Assembly (NCBI RefSeq): GCF_000285575.1
Contig: NZ_HE611054.1
Span: 44,678 to 97,668 of the forward strand
From: Clostridium senegalense JC122
GTDB taxonomy: Bacteria > Bacillota > Clostridia > Clostridiales > Clostridiaceae
Direction: 5' to 3'
DNA length: 52,991 nucleotides
The stretch's first letter is position 1, and each line of letters begins with the position of its first letter. Both the position numbers and the translations under genes were made by a program. Shown here in pieces: positions 8,123 through 19,019 of the stretch. Under the pieces are notes generated by a model. The model was not told the DNA's origin. It did no database searches and was given only the letters and a program-made list of their open reading frames with translations.

Positions 8123-11100
8123 CTATTTTTTTTCATTTAAACTTTGCATAAATTTTACAAGTTCTATTAAGTTATCTAGAAGTTTTTCTTTTTTATCTTC
8201 TATTATTTTATACGACATACCAGGTGTCTCACCTATTTTGAAGTTAATTTTCTTAATATATTTATCCAAAATACCATTTAATATATTTTGAGTTAAATAT
8301 TTTTTATTTTCAAAAGTTAGTACAACTTCTTTTTTGATTTCTTTTATCTCAATTATTCCAACTTCTTTAGCTAAAAATTTAAGATATGCTATATTCATTA
8401 AATTATAAACTGTTGGAGGTATATCAGAGAATCTATCTTCTATTTCTTCTTGCAGTTCCATCATATAGTCATAACTATCAATTGATGCAATTTTTTTGTA
8501 TACTTCAATTTTCTGTGTTTCATCAACTATATAGTTAGATGGGATAAATGCATCAATTTTTAAATCTACAGTAGTTTCTATAGGTTCATTCTCTATATCA
8601 CCTTTTATTAGTTTTATAGAATCTTCAAGCATTCTACAATATAAATCATAACCTACTACTGCCATATGGCCATGTTGTGATGAACCCATTATATTCCCAG
8701 CGCCTCTTATTTCTAAGTCTCTCATAGCTATTTTAAATCCAGACCCTAACTCCGTAAAATCTTTTATAGCTTTTAATCTCTTTTCTGCAACTTCTGTTAA
8801 GACTTTATCTTTTGTGTACGTAAAGTAAGCATAAGCTATCCTATTACTTCTTCCAACCCTTCCTCTTAACTGATAAAGTTGAGAAAGTCCCATTCTATCT
8901 GCATCATATATAATCATAGTATTAGCATTTTGAATGTCTATCCCTGTTTCTATTATAGTTGTACAAACAAGCATATCATATTTGTAATCAGTAAAATCTA
9001 GTATTACTTTTTCTAATTCTTTTTCTGTCATCTGACCATGACCTATTCCAATTCTAGCTTCTGGAACTAATTTCTGTAGATAAGCAGCCATATCTTTTAT
9101 TGTTTCTACTCTATTATAAACAAAAAGTATTTGTCCATCTCTATTTAGTTCTCTCATTATAGCATCTCTAATTAACTGCTCATTAAACTCTACTACATAT
9201 GTTTGTACTGGATATCTATCCTCTGGAGGAGTCTCTATTACACTTATATCCCTTACTCCTGTTAAAGACATATGAAGAGTTCTTGGTATAGGTGTAGCTG
9301 ATAATGTTAATACTTCTACATTCTTTTTAAGATTTTTTATTTTTTCCTTATGAGTAACTCCAAATCTTTGTTCCTCATCAACTATTAAAAGACCTAAATC
9401 TTTAAATTGAACATCCTTTTGTAGTAATCTATGTGTTCCTACTAAAATATCAACATTTCCTTCTTTCAATTTTTTTAATGTTTCCTTTATTTGTCCAGAT
9501 GTTCTAAATCTACTTACCATATCTACTTTTAAAGGAAAATCCGAAAATCTTTTAACCATATTTTTATAGTGTTGTTGTGCAAGGATTGTTGTTGGTACTA
9601 AAAATGCAACTTGTTTTCCTTCCATAACACACTTAAATGCAGCTCTTAATGCAACCTCTGTTTTACCATAACCAACATCACCACATAATAGTCTATCCAT
9701 TGGTTTGTCGCTTTCCATATCCTTTTTAATATCCTCTATTGATGTTAACTGGTCTGGTGTTTCTTGGAATGGGAATTCATCTTCAAACTGTTTTTGCCAA
9801 ACTGTATCCTTTCCAAATTTATGACCTTTTATTTGTGCCCTTGTAGCATAAAGTTTAACTAAATCTTCAGCTATATCCTCTATGGATTTTTTAACTTTAG
9901 TTTTAGCTTTTATCCATTCACTTCCACCTAATTTATTAACCTTAGGTGGACTACCCTCTGAGCCTATATATTTTTGGACTAAATCTAATTGCTCTGCTGG
10001 AACATATAGTGTATCTCCATTGTTATAGCTAAGCTCTAAAAAGTCCTTTTTATGCCCTTGTACTTCTAATTGCTTTATCCCTTTATATACACCTACACCA
10101 TGATTTGCATGTACTACATAATCACCTAATTTAAGCTCTGTAAAACTTTTAATTTTACTTGCACCTTTAACATTTTTACGTTTAACAGATGCTTTTCTTT
10201 TTGATTGTCCAAAAACTTCTTTATCAGATATAACGCATACTTTTAAATCTGGACATTCAAAACCTTTTAAAAGGTTTCCAAAAGTTACTACAACTTGACC
10301 AAGTTCTATATTATCTACAATATCTTTATAAACAGCCTCTATCTCTCTATCCCTTAGAGTTTGAATAAGCCTTTCTCCTCTTGTTCTTGTTCCCGATAAT
10401 ATTAAAATTCTATAACCATTTTTCTTTTTTTCTTTAATATCATCTATAAGTAAATCTAACTGTCCATGATAATCACTTATTGTAATTTGAGAAAAAGAAG
10501 ATATAGTTCTTGGTTTTAATATTTTATGTGATTTAGCAATAGCATCTAATGTTATAACCTTTTCATTTTCTAATATATCTATTGCTTCTTCTTTAGACAT
10601 TAAAAGTTGTGCTTGTTTTGGCAGTATATTTCCTCTTTTTAAAAAAGTTTCATAATTTTGCTCAAATTCAAAATAAACACTCTCTAACTTACCATTACAT
10701 CTTTGAACATCATCAACTAAAATAAAGCAATTACCAATATAATCTAAAAGTGTTGACATCGTTTTATAAAAATACGGTGTATAACTATCTATAGTTTCAA
10801 AAGTCCATGTTTCCTTTAACGACTCTAGATTACCAGAAATTATAGCATTTAAACGCTCACTAGCATCAAAATTCTTATTTTTTTCAAAGTTTTTCATTGA
10901 TTCCGCAAAATCTTTTTCTATTTGCTCATATGCAAATTTTATGCTTTCTTCATCTGTTATTATTTCTTTTGCTGGAAATATATTAACAGTTTTAACTTTT
11001 TCAATACTTCTTTGGCTATCAACGTTAAATGTTCTTATAGAATCTATTTCATCATCAAACCATTCTATCCTGTACGGGTATGCCCCTACCGGTGGAAATA

Positions 11101-11647
11101 CGTCTAATATACCACCTCTTACTGAAAATTGACCTTTAGATTCAACCATCTCACATCTTTCATAACCACATTGGATAAGTTTTTCAGTAAGTTCCGTCAT
11201 GTCCACTACTTTTCCAACTCTTAATGAAAAGATATATTTTTTAAACATATCTACTGGAGTATATAACCCTATTATGGCATCTATAGGTGCTACAACTACT
11301 TGGGATTTGTTTTTTATTATATTGCTTAGTATCTTAAGTCTTTCCCATCTAACATCACCAGATATAGCATCTGCATTATAAAAAACAACTTCTTTAGATG
11401 GAAAATAGAAAACTTTATCTATATATAAATTTAAATCTTCATAGATATTTTTAGCTTCTACATCACTATGTGTTAATATTAATATTTTTTCATTTACATT
11501 TTCATATACAGCATTTATCAAATAGCTTTTTGAAGATTCCGAAAGTCCATAAACTCCTATTGGAAATCTATTATTTTCTATACTTTTTGATATTTCTTTA
11601 AATTCTTTACTATTCCTTAATGGCGACATAATTCCATTTAATCTCAA
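8123..11647 (-). CDS. mfd: Transcription-repair coupling factor Mfd
   Basis: About 1174 aa, the usual length. Order: UvrB-like region (GVYGLSESSKSYLINAV, later VRGGILDVFPP), CarD-like RNA polymerase-interaction domain (LGDYVVHANHGVGVYKGI), RecG-like helicase (DRLLCGDVGYGKTEVALRAA, DEEQRFGV, SATPIPRTL, LRGRVGRSNR) and the C-terminal TRCF domain. It removes stalled RNA polymerase and recruits UvrA. The TTG at 11647 (LRLNGIMSPLR) has AGAGGTG 6 bases before it. The GTG at 11656 overlaps that site. Confidence 0.97.
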   Translation of the reverse strand: MRLNGIMSPLRNSKEFKEISKSIENNRFPIGVYGLSESSKSYLINAVYENVNEKILILTHSDVEAKNIYEDLNLYIDKVFYFPSKEVVFYNADAISGDVRWERLKILSNIIKNKSQVVVAPIDAIIGLYTPVDMFKKYIFSLRVGKVVDMTELTEKLIQCGYERCEMVESKGQFSVRGGILDVFPPVGAYPYRIEWFDDEIDSIRTFNVDSQRSIEKVKTVNIFPAKEIITDEESIKFAYEQIEKDFAESMKNFEKNKNFDASERLNAIISGNLESLKETWTFETIDSYTPYFYKTMSTLLDYIGNCFILVDDVQRCNGKLESVYFEFEQNYETFLKRGNILPKQAQLLMSKEEAIDILENEKVITLDAIAKSHKILKPRTISSFSQITISDYHGQLDLLIDDIKEKKKNGYRILILSGTRTRGERLIQTLRDREIEAVYKDIVDNIELGQVVVTFGNLLKGFECPDLKVCVISDKEVFGQSKRKASVKRKNVKGASKIKSFTELKLGDYVVHANHGVGVYKGIKQLEVQGHKKDFLELSYNNGDTLYVPAEQLDLVQKYIGSEGSPPKVNKLGGSEWIKAKTKVKKSIEDIAEDLVKLYATRAQIKGHKFGKDTVWQKQFEDEFPFQETPDQLTSIEDIKKDMESDKPMDRLLCGDVGYGKTEVALRAAFKCVMEGKQVAFLVPTTILAQQHYKNMVKRFSDFPLKVDMVSRFRTSGQIKETLKKLKEGNVDILVGTHRLLQKDVQFKDLGLLIVDEEQRFGVTHKEKIKNLKKNVEVLTLSATPIPRTLHMSLTGVRDISVIETPPEDRYPVQTYVVEFNEQLIRDAIMRELNRDGQILFVYNRVETIKDMAAYLQKLVPEARIGIGHGQMTEKELEKVILDFTDYKYDMLVCTTIIETGIDIQNANTMIIYDADRMGLSQLYQLRGRVGRSNRIAYAYFTYTKDKVLTEVAEKRLKAIKDFTELGSGFKIAMRDLEIRGAGNIMGSSQHGHMAVVGYDLYCRMLEDSIKLIKGDIENEPIETTVDLKIDAFIPSNYIVDETQKIEVYKKIASIDSYDYMMELQEEIEDRFSDIPPTVYNLMNIAYLKFLAKEVGIIEIKEIKKEVVLTFENKKYLTQNILNGILDKYIKKINFKIGETPGMSYKIIEDKKEKLLDNLIELVKFMQSLNEKK

Positions 11648-11968
11648 AAGTATCACCTCTACTTTAAAAACTTTAACCTAGCCTCATATATGATTTTAGG
11701 CTAAAATTTTAAATTATATTATGTTTACAGCAATCTTTTAAATAACTAAGTTTATATTTTTTTATAAAAACTTTTGTTAATTAAATTACCACTTATTTAA
11801 ATTTTAAATAAGGCATATAAAAAAATAACAATTCAACTATATATTCTTCAATACAACAAACTTAAAGCCATTTATAGTAGCACTATATATGACTTTTAAC
11901 TATTAAGTATTACGTAAAATAAACAATAGTTCAAACTTATTATCTTTTGAATATGCCTAAATATAGAC
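11648..11968. other. Non-coding spacer between mfd and pth
   Basis: AT-rich. It holds a weak minus-strand hairpin (TAGCCT...AGGCTA, about 11679-11704), possibly the pth terminator. I see no gene and no clear promoter. Confidence 0.5.
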
Positions 11969-12541
11969 CTATAGTGGTTGGGCCTTAAATCCATTAAATT
12001 TGTTCATAGCCTCTGCAGTACTTTCAGATATTATTGTTTCTACTGCTCCTATTGCTGGTTTAAAAGTTTTCTCTAATGATTCTCTTTCTTCTTTTGAAAA
12101 CTTACCTAATACATGATTAACTAAATCACCTGCTGGACCTCCAACACCTATCTTTACTCTTGGAAAAACATCTGTACCTAAATGAGCTATTATATTTTTA
12201 ATTCCGTTGTGTCCACCAGCACTTCCTTTAGGTCTTATTCTAATATTTCCAACTTCTAAGCTTATATCATCATAAATTACTATTACATTATCATTTGGTA
12301 TTTTATAAAAATCACAAACCTCTCTAACACTTTCACCACTTAAATTCATAAATGTCTGAGGTTTTAAAAGAATTACCTTTTCACCATTTATGTTTGTTTC
12401 TCCATACATACCTTTAAATTTTTGCCTATTAACATCAATATTATACTCATTTGCTAACAAATCTATAATATCAAAACCTACGTTATGCCTTGTTTTATCA
12501 TATTTATCTCCTGGGTTTCCAAGTCCAACTACTAAATACAT
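11969..12541 (-). CDS. pth: Peptidyl-tRNA hydrolase
   Basis: 190 aa, full length. Motifs are [22 protein letters not shown] (catalytic His in TRHNVG), [18 protein letters not shown] and [16 protein letters not shown]. It frees tRNA from prematurely released peptidyl-tRNA. The ATG at 12541 has GGAGGTAAGT directly upstream; an in-frame codon at 12553 precedes that site. It stands directly upstream of mfd, as in many Firmicutes. Confidence 0.97.
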   Translation of the reverse strand: MYLVVGLGNPGDKYDKTRHNVGFDIIDLLANEYNIDVNRQKFKGMYGETNINGEKVILLKPQTFMNLSGESVREVCDFYKIPNDNVIVIYDDISLEVGNIRIRPKGSAGGHNGIKNIIAHLGTDVFPRVKIGVGGPAGDLVNHVLGKFSKEERESLEKTFKPAIGAVETIISESTAEAMNKFNGFKAQPL

Positions 12542-12611
12542 ACTTACCTCCAATTTTTCTGCCGTTAATCTATATATTTTATACTAATTCTCATTTATTA
12601 AATTCTAAGGT

Positions 12612-12690
12612 TATTCATTTATCAAGTAAGAAATTTTAAAATTAACATTACTAATAGTTATAGATTTTAATTTTTAACTCTTAACTAACT
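12612..12690. repeat. Degenerate copy of the R5 module and TTAACTC repeats
   Basis: TTATTCATTTATCAAGTAAG and the closing TTTTTAACTCTTAACTAACT resemble the better copies at 19995-20073 and (inverted) 48208-48294. The spacer 12542-12804 otherwise shows nothing. Confidence 0.4.
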
Positions 12691-12807
12691 ATATATAATT
12701 TAACCTATTTTATCATAAGTTATATTATATAACAAAAAGTAAAAATACACACTAAAACCTATAAAATAATATTATAGGTCTTAAAACATTAATTTAAATT
12801 TAAATAC

Positions 12808-12832
12808 AAAAAACGGCCTATAGCCGCTTTTT
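12808..12832 (-). terminator. Terminator of the htrA operon
   Basis: The hairpin CGGC-TATAG-GCCG is followed by six T on the minus strand, downstream of the protease gene. Confidence 0.8.
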
Positions 12833-12869
12833 ATAAAAAATGTACAATATATTTTAACATCTGTACTTA

Positions 12870-14026
12870 TTATATCATTCTGTAATATCCTAATTTCACA
12901 TTTATAAGCTCACATTGCCCATTTTTAAAAACTTTACATACTACAATGTCGCCTTCTTTGCAATTTTTTATACTTCTATTCAAATCTTCAATTTCTTTTA
13001 ACTCAAAATTATTTATAGACATAATGATATCTGTAGGTCTTATGCCTACTTTATAGGCATCACTGTCTTGTATTACATCTTTAACATATATGCCCATAAT
13101 CCCATCATCCTTATCTTTGGCAATAGCTTTTTCTCCACTAACACCTAATCCTAATTTTAATGGGTCTCCTTTTTTCATAAGTACATCAATTATTGCTTTT
13201 GATTCTTTTATAGATATAGCTAAACTTTCATTAGTACCTTTTTCTGAGTAATTTAAAAGATTATTATTTATTCCTATAAGTTCTCCTTTTAAATTGCAAA
13301 GTGGAGATCCACTATCCTCTACAGAAATTATAGTACTGCTTTTTATAGCTGTATAACCTATAGGTTTATTTGTTTGTCTATCCATAACAGATACTCTTTG
13401 ATTAGCATTTTTAATGTCACCAAAAGAATAATTGCCTTTAAAAGAGGTTGCAATAGGATTTCCCATAGCTATAACCTCATCACCATTGTTTACCTTTGAA
13501 AAATCTCCAAAGGCTATAGGTGTCAATCCTTCTGCTGATATCTTTATAACAGCTAAATCTAAAACAGCATCTACACCTATAACATCAGCATAATAAACCT
13601 TATTATCATATAATTTTACTTTTATATCATCTGCTTTATTTATTATGTGTTGATTTGTAACAATATACCCATCAGAACTTATAATCGTTCCTGCACCACT
13701 ATTTATTTCTGAGTTTTCATCACTACTCACTTTACTTATAGAAACCACAGATTTTGCTAACATATCTGCAAGTTCCTGTAGTGCCTGCTTTTTATCCGGT
13801 GATATAAGGGCCTCTTCATTTAAAGAGTTTTCATTCATAAAATTTTCAAATTTATAGTCAAATACCATTTTCGAAGTAATTGCTCCTGAAAGTGAAGCTA
13901 TCAATATATATATAATCACATTAGTAATTTTTTTATATATATGTTTTTTTTGTTTTTAGCCTTTTGAAATCTAATATCACTACTTGTATATATCTGTGAA
14001 TCAAATCCCAATTTGTTATTATCCAT
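12870..14026 (-). pseudogene. htrA: HtrA/DegP-type membrane serine protease, frameshifted near the start
   Basis: The main frame (12870-13919, 349 codons) encodes a membrane segment, a trypsin-like domain and a C-terminal PDZ domain (about residues 250-340). The triad is His91 (TNQHI), Asp120 (DLAVIKI) and Ser202 in DSGSPL, an unusual form of GNSGGPL. This frame has no ribosome binding site. A perfect GGAGGTGGAG site precedes an ATG at 14026 in another frame. That 36-codon frame (MDNNKLGFDSQIYTSSD...) looks like the cytoplasmic tail of clostridial HtrA. The two join if one base is added in the A8 tract (T8 on plus, 13944-13951), giving KKHIYKKITNVIIYILIA. The site reads A AAA AAC in frame, a classical -1 slippery heptamer. 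It may be a sequencing error, phase-variable or recoded. The gene follows the kinase gene by 24 bases and is probably a secretion-stress protease. Confidence 0.8.
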
Positions 14027-14050
14027 ATAGCTCCACCTCCTTTAAGCCAT

Positions 14051-15478
14051 TTAAACTAACGTTAATGTAAATGTGAACATTACTCCATTTTCTGTATTCT
14101 CTACCCAAACATCCTCATCTAACATATTTATTATTTTCTTTACAATAGATAATCCAAGACCAGAACTAACTCTATTAGTTCTCGACTTGTCCCCCTTATA
14201 GAATCTTTCCCATATGTTTTTAAGTTCTTCTTCATCTATATGGCTTGCTGAATTCTCTATTGATATATAAGCTTTTCCGCTTTTAGTTGTACAAGATAGA
14301 TTTATATGAGTACCTTCTTTTGAATGCTTTATAGCATTATCTAATAAATTTAAGATAACTTGGAATATCCTATCTTGATCCCCATAAACTAAAAGTTCGT
14401 CCGATTCAAAAATTACATCGACGCTTATCTTTTTCTCTTTTATTTTACCTTCATTTTTTAATATACTAAGTCTTATTATTTCATTAATATCTATTTTTCT
14501 TAACGCAAGTTTTATTCGTCCTTCTTCTATAGCAGACATATCCAAAAGGTCATTTACAAGCCTTGCAAGTCTTTGAGTTTCTTCATAGGCAATTGTTAGA
14601 TACTGGCTTTCCTTTTCTTTTGGAACCACTCCATCTAGTATACCCCTTATGAATCCATTTATAGATGTAATTGGTGACCTAATATCATGCGAAACATTAC
14701 AAATAAATTCTCTTCTATTCCTATCAACTTTTTCTAGGGAATCTGCCATAGAGTTAAATGCCTTTGCAAACTGTCCAATTTCATCATTACTACTTATCTC
14801 TACTCTTTTCTCTACATCTCCATTGGCAATTTTTTTTGCAACAGCACTCATATTTTGTAATGGCTTAATTACAATTTTATCGGTGAAAAAATAAATTATT
14901 ACTATGGATAAAACCATAACAATTCCTGTTGATAACCAAATTATTTTATATATGTGACTTAAAGAATCTTTTAGATAATCCATAGATATATCAACTAATA
15001 TAAATGATGATATCTCATCATTTTTATCTTTTATATCTCTCATTAAAACATAATCACCTTTTGAAAATAGTTGATTATCTTTTTTTACTTCTTTTAGAGT
15101 ATTCTTTTCCCCAAAATCATTTAATATAACTTCTGTATCTGAAAATATTTGCTTTCCAACTAAATCTTTACCTTTTTCAGCTGTTGAGACAAATATATAC
15201 CCATTCCTATCTATAAGATATACATTTTCATAAAAATATTTACCTATAAACTCTAATGATGAATTTAAATCTTCATAGCTTAAATTTCCATCGCCTTCAA
15301 CATAACTTAATGATAAATCTTCAACTATTTTTATATGTTCTAATACTTCTTGCTGTTTTCTTTGTATATAATAATCATTAAACCAAATGGACAGGACAGT
15401 AGCTATTAGCGATAAACTCAAAAATATTATAACAGTATATATAAATACCATTTTGGAGAATAGGTTCTTTTTTATCAT
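14051..15478 (-). CDS. Membrane sensor histidine kinase (CssS-like position)
   Basis: 475 aa. TM1 (about 10-32), an extracellular sensor loop (33-176), TM2 (177-198), HAMP (200-251), then HisKA with phospho-acceptor His264 (NVSHDIRSP). The ATPase domain shows NLLDNAIKHSKEG, WERFYKGDKS and SSGLGLSIVKKI. Its ATG overlaps the response regulator stop (TAATG), so the two are translationally coupled. The next gene downstream is the HtrA-type protease. The order regulator-kinase-HtrA recalls secretion-stress systems such as CssRS; that role is inferred from context. Confidence 0.92.
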   Translation of the reverse strand: MIKKNLFSKMVFIYTVIIFLSLSLIATVLSIWFNDYYIQRKQQEVLEHIKIVEDLSLSYVEGDGNLSYEDLNSSLEFIGKYFYENVYLIDRNGYIFVSTAEKGKDLVGKQIFSDTEVILNDFGEKNTLKEVKKDNQLFSKGDYVLMRDIKDKNDEISSFILVDISMDYLKDSLSHIYKIIWLSTGIVMVLSIVIIYFFTDKIVIKPLQNMSAVAKKIANGDVEKRVEISSNDEIGQFAKAFNSMADSLEKVDRNRREFICNVSHDIRSPITSINGFIRGILDGVVPKEKESQYLTIAYEETQRLARLVNDLLDMSAIEEGRIKLALRKIDINEIIRLSILKNEGKIKEKKISVDVIFESDELLVYGDQDRIFQVILNLLDNAIKHSKEGTHINLSCTTKSGKAYISIENSASHIDEEELKNIWERFYKGDKSRTNRVSSGLGLSIVKKIINMLDEDVWVENTENGVMFTFTLTLV

Positions 15479-16164
15479 TATTTCACCTCAAATTTATATC
15501 CTACACCCCAAACAGTCTCTATTTGCCAGTTAACCCCACCTGCTATTTTTTCTCTTAATCTTTTAATGTGAACATCTACTGTTCTTGAATCTCCAGGATA
15601 GTCATATCCCCAAACTTCACACAATAACTGTTCTCTTGTAAACACTCTATTTTTATTGCTTGCAAGATAATAAAGTAATTCAAATTCCTTAGGTGGCATT
15701 TTAACTTCTTCATTTTTATATACAACACTATAGGAATTAGCATCTACAATTAAACTATCATATGTTATTGTTTCCTTACTTTCTGATTCCATTGTATACC
15801 TTCTTAAAACAGCCTTAACTCTAGCTATTAATTCTTTAGGCTCAAATGGTTTTACTATATAATCATCTGCACCAAGTTCTAAGCCTAAAACTTTATCAAA
15901 AGTTTCCCCCTTAGCCGTTACCATTATAACTGGTGTTTCACTATCTTTTCTTATCCATTTTAAAACATCCATTCCGTCTACATATGGTAACATAACATCT
16001 AATATTACCAAATCCGGTTTAAAATTTAAAAAACTTTCCTGAGCTTCCTTACCATCATGTGCAGTTTTTATACAGTAACCTGCACTCTCTAAATACATTT
16101 TTATTACCTCGCAGATGTTTTTATCATCATCTACTACTAACACTTTTGCAATTGAGCCTTCCAT
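15478..16164 (-). CDS. OmpR/PhoB-family response regulator
   Basis: 228 aa. The receiver domain has the acidic pair VDDD, phospho-acceptor Asp56 (LVILDVMLP) and Lys105 (IVKPFEP). The C-terminal winged helix has DVHIKRLREKI and WGVGYKFE. The ATG at 16164 has AGGAGGT 7 bases upstream; the preceding GTG is not needed. It is first of a regulator-kinase-protease operon. It probably controls the operon and envelope genes, but no operator is evident. Confidence 0.94.
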   Translation of the reverse strand: MEGSIAKVLVVDDDKNICEVIKMYLESAGYCIKTAHDGKEAQESFLNFKPDLVILDVMLPYVDGMDVLKWIRKDSETPVIMVTAKGETFDKVLGLELGADDYIVKPFEPKELIARVKAVLRRYTMESESKETITYDSLIVDANSYSVVYKNEEVKMPPKEFELLYYLASNKNRVFTREQLLCEVWGYDYPGDSRTVDVHIKRLREKIAGGVNWQIETVWGVGYKFEVK

Positions 16165-16569
16165 CACACATACCTCCTAAGCTAACATACTTAAATGCGC
16201 ACTATTTATTCTTATTTTTTCTATTACTTGTATAAAAATCCAATTAAAAATTATATTTTATTTTTAAAATTGGATATAGAAAATCTATCATTCTTGAGTA
16301 AAAGTACCTATTTAATATAATATGGTTTATTACATATTTTAAGTCTCTATTCCTATTATACTTGGTACAAGCTATAAAATTAAGATTTGTTACAAAATAT
16401 TCAAAAATTGTTCGTAAATTAAGCTTATTACTTAAAAAATACATAATTTATTAGTTAGAATTCTATACTTTTTATGATTTAAACTATTATTTTATAATTT
16501 TAACCGTTGTTTTTTGATTTTTCTGTAAATTTTTCTTATCATTATTATACTTTTTTCTTGTTTAAAATA
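16165..16569. other. Non-coding spacer upstream of the two-component operon
   Basis: AT-rich sequence between prs and the response regulator. A 66-codon minus frame (16244-16444) lacks a ribosome binding site and is not called. I see no other feature. Confidence 0.5.
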
Positions 16570-16616
16570 GAGGCACAAAATACCAAAGAGATAATTCTAT
16601 TAGATATTTGTGCCTC
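16570..16616 (-). terminator. Hairpin after prs
   Basis: The arms GAGGCACAAA/TTTGTGCCTC (10 bp) enclose 27 bases. The T run on the minus strand is short, so it is a weak terminator or a 3' stabilising hairpin for prs. Confidence 0.55.
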
Positions 16617-16680
16617 TACCTTTGTATCCATTATAATATATACTTACGTTTTAATAAATTATAATATTATTTTTTTATTA

Positions 16681-17637
16681 TTAATCAAATAATTTACTTA
16701 CAGATACATCTTCATATATTCTTTTAACTGCTTCTGCGAATATTGGTGCAACTGATATTGTCTTAATCTTATCAATTTGCTTTTCTTCTTTTAATTCAAT
16801 TGTTCCTAAAACAATAAGTTGTTTTATTGAAGAGTTTTCTATTCTTTCTATTGCTGGGCCAGATAAAACACCATGTGAACAGCATGCATAAACTTCTTTA
16901 GCACCTCTTTCAACTAGTGCATTTGCTCCATTACATATAGTTCCTGCAGTGTCTATCATATCGTCTATAAGTATAACTCTTTTACCTTTTATATCCCCTA
17001 TTATGTTCATTACTTCACATACATTAGCTTTTGGTCTTCTTTTATCGATTATTGCTATTGGTGCATTTAATCTATCTGCAAAGTTTCTTGCACGAGTTAC
17101 ACTTCCTAAATCCGGAGAAACTACCACAACATCATCTTGATCTTTAAAACCATTTTCGATGAAGTGTTTAGCTAGTATCGGTGCACCTGTTAAATTGTCA
17201 ACTGGTATATCGAAGTAACCTTGAATTTGAGCAGCGTGTAAGTCCATTGTTAATACTCTATCTGCTCCTGCTGCTGTTATTAAGTCTGCAACTAATTTAG
17301 CTGTGATTGGATCTCTTGCCTTAGCTTTTCTGTCTTGTCTTGCATATCCATAATAAGGCATAACTGCAGTTATTCTTCCTGCTGATGCTCTTTTTAAAGC
17401 ATCAATCATTATTAAAAGTTCCATTAAATTGTCATTTACTGGTGAGTTTGTTGGTTGAACAACAAAAACATCAAGCCCTCTAACTGTTTCTGCTATATTA
17501 ACAGATATTTCACCATCGCTGAAGTGCCCAACTTTTGACTCCCCAACTTTTAATCCTAGAATATTGGCTATGTCCTCTGCTAACTTTGGATAAGAATTTC
17601 CTGTAAAAATCTTAATGTTTTTACCATGCGATATCAT
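16681..17637 (-). CDS. prs: Ribose-phosphate pyrophosphokinase (PRPP synthase)
   Basis: 318 aa. It has both phosphoribosyltransferase-type halves, the flexible-loop [15 protein letters not shown] and the PRPP-binding loop [14 protein letters not shown]. It makes PRPP from ribose 5-phosphate and ATP for purines, pyrimidines, His and Trp. The ATG at 17637 has GGGAGGAC 6 bases upstream. It lies 23 bases after glmU, the common glmU-prs pair. PurR, encoded nearby, senses PRPP. Confidence 0.97.
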   Translation of the reverse strand: MISHGKNIKIFTGNSYPKLAEDIANILGLKVGESKVGHFSDGEISVNIAETVRGLDVFVVQPTNSPVNDNLMELLIMIDALKRASAGRITAVMPYYGYARQDRKAKARDPITAKLVADLITAAGADRVLTMDLHAAQIQGYFDIPVDNLTGAPILAKHFIENGFKDQDDVVVVSPDLGSVTRARNFADRLNAPIAIIDKRRPKANVCEVMNIIGDIKGKRVILIDDMIDTAGTICNGANALVERGAKEVYACCSHGVLSGPAIERIENSSIKQLIVLGTIELKEEKQIDKIKTISVAPIFAEAVKRIYEDVSVSKLFD

Positions 17638-17660
17638 ATGTAGTCCTCCCATTTTACTTA

Positions 17661-19019
17661 TTATTTTTTGTTAACCCAATTTTCTTTATTTATTTGCCTT
17701 GCTCTTGCTATAGCTAAAGCGTTTTCAGGCACTTTTTCTGTAATAGTTGATCCTGCTGCAATGTAAGTGTTACTCTCTACTTCAACTGGAGAAACTAAGT
17801 TTGTATTACAACCAATAAATGAATTGTCTCCAACTATAGTTTTATGTTTATTTACTCCATCGTAGTTCACTACCACTGTACCACAACCAAAATTACAGTT
17901 TTTACCTACTTCTGCATCACCTATGTATGTTAGGTGAGAGACTTTTGTTCCATCTCCTATTTGAGATTTCTTAACTTCAACAAAATCTCCTATTTTAACT
18001 TTATTTCCTATAACACTTTGTGGACGTATATATGCAAATGGTCCTACTGTTGTTTCTTTTCCTACTGTACTTTCCATTATTACTGAACTTTGAATTGTTA
18101 CATTTTCTTCTATTATACTGTCTTTTATTCTACATCCTGGGTAAATTACGCAATTATCTTTTATTACAGTTGTTCCTTCTATAACGTTATTTGGATAAAT
18201 AATTGTATCTTTTCCTATTTCAACATCACAATTTATATAAACATTATTAGGATCTATTAATATAACTCCATTTTCCATGTGTTTTTTATTAATTCTTTTT
18301 CTCATTATCTCTTCTGCAACTGCAAGCTCTACTTTAGAATTTACTGCTGTAATTTCATCAACTGGAACATCTACAGCTCCTACTTTTTTTCCTTCTTTTT
18401 TTAGTATTTCTATTACATCTGTTAAATAGTATTCTCCTTGATTGTTATTATTATTTAATTTTGATAATGTAGATAATAATGATTCTATATCAAAGCAATA
18501 CATACCAGAATTTATTTCTTTTACCTTAACTTCTTCTTCATTACAGTCTTTAAATTCTACAATTTTTTCAACTTGATTTTCTTCATTTCTTATAATTCTT
18601 CCATATTTAGCTGGGTTTTCCATTATTGAAGTTAATATAGTTGCACTATACTGATTTTCTTCATGATAACTAAATAATTTTTCAACTGTAGTTTTTGTAA
18701 TTAATGGGCCATCTCCTACAAATATAGCTACTGTTCCTTTTTTACCTTTTAAAAAGTCTTCAGCACACATTACTGCATGGCCTGTTCCTAATTGTTCCTT
18801 TTGAACAGAATATTGAACTTTTCTACTTTCAGTACCTGCTTTTACTTTTTCAGCACCGTTTCCTATTACTACATCAATATCCTCTATATCACACTTTCTT
18901 AAAGTATCTATAACGTGATTTATCATTTCCTTACCGCAAACTTTATGTAACATTTTTGGAATGTCTGACTTCATTCTCGATCCTTGTCCAGCGGCTAATA
19001 TAATGGTACATTTATACAC
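17661..19019 (-). CDS. glmU: Bifunctional UDP-GlcNAc pyrophosphorylase / glucosamine-1-P acetyltransferase
   Basis: 452 aa. The N-terminal nucleotidyltransferase begins [20 protein letters not shown]. The C-terminal half is a left-handed beta-helix of hexapeptide repeats ending [20 protein letters not shown]-type sequence (here [10 protein letters not shown]). It makes UDP-GlcNAc for peptidoglycan. It starts with GTG, with AGAGGTG 7 bases upstream. It is followed by prs in the same operon. Confidence 0.97.
   Translation of the reverse strand: MYKCTIILAAGQGSRMKSDIPKMLHKVCGKEMINHVIDTLRKCDIEDIDVVIGNGAEKVKAGTESRKVQYSVQKEQLGTGHAVMCAEDFLKGKKGTVAIFVGDGPLITKTTVEKLFSYHEENQYSATILTSIMENPAKYGRIIRNEENQVEKIVEFKDCNEEEVKVKEINSGMYCFDIESLLSTLSKLNNNNNQGEYYLTDVIEILKKEGKKVGAVDVPVDEITAVNSKVELAVAEEIMRKRINKKHMENGVILIDPNNVYINCDVEIGKDTIIYPNNVIEGTTVIKDNCVIYPGCRIKDSIIEENVTIQSSVIMESTVGKETTVGPFAYIRPQSVIGNKVKIGDFVEVKKSQIGDGTKVSHLTYIGDAEVGKNCNFGCGTVVVNYDGVNKHKTIVGDNSFIGCNTNLVSPVEVESNTYIAAGSTITEKVPENALAIARARQINKENWVNKK

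Noticed and set aside
13919-14026. The 36-codon frame before htrA as a separate leader peptide gene
   Set aside because: Its sequence reads as the cytoplasmic tail of the protease and joins in frame by one base at A8, so a split gene is the better explanation. A leader peptide cannot be fully excluded.
16244-16444. A 66-codon minus-strand open frame
   Set aside because: No ribosome binding site, composition like the AT-rich spacer, no recognisable family. It lies upstream of an operon where regulatory DNA is expected.
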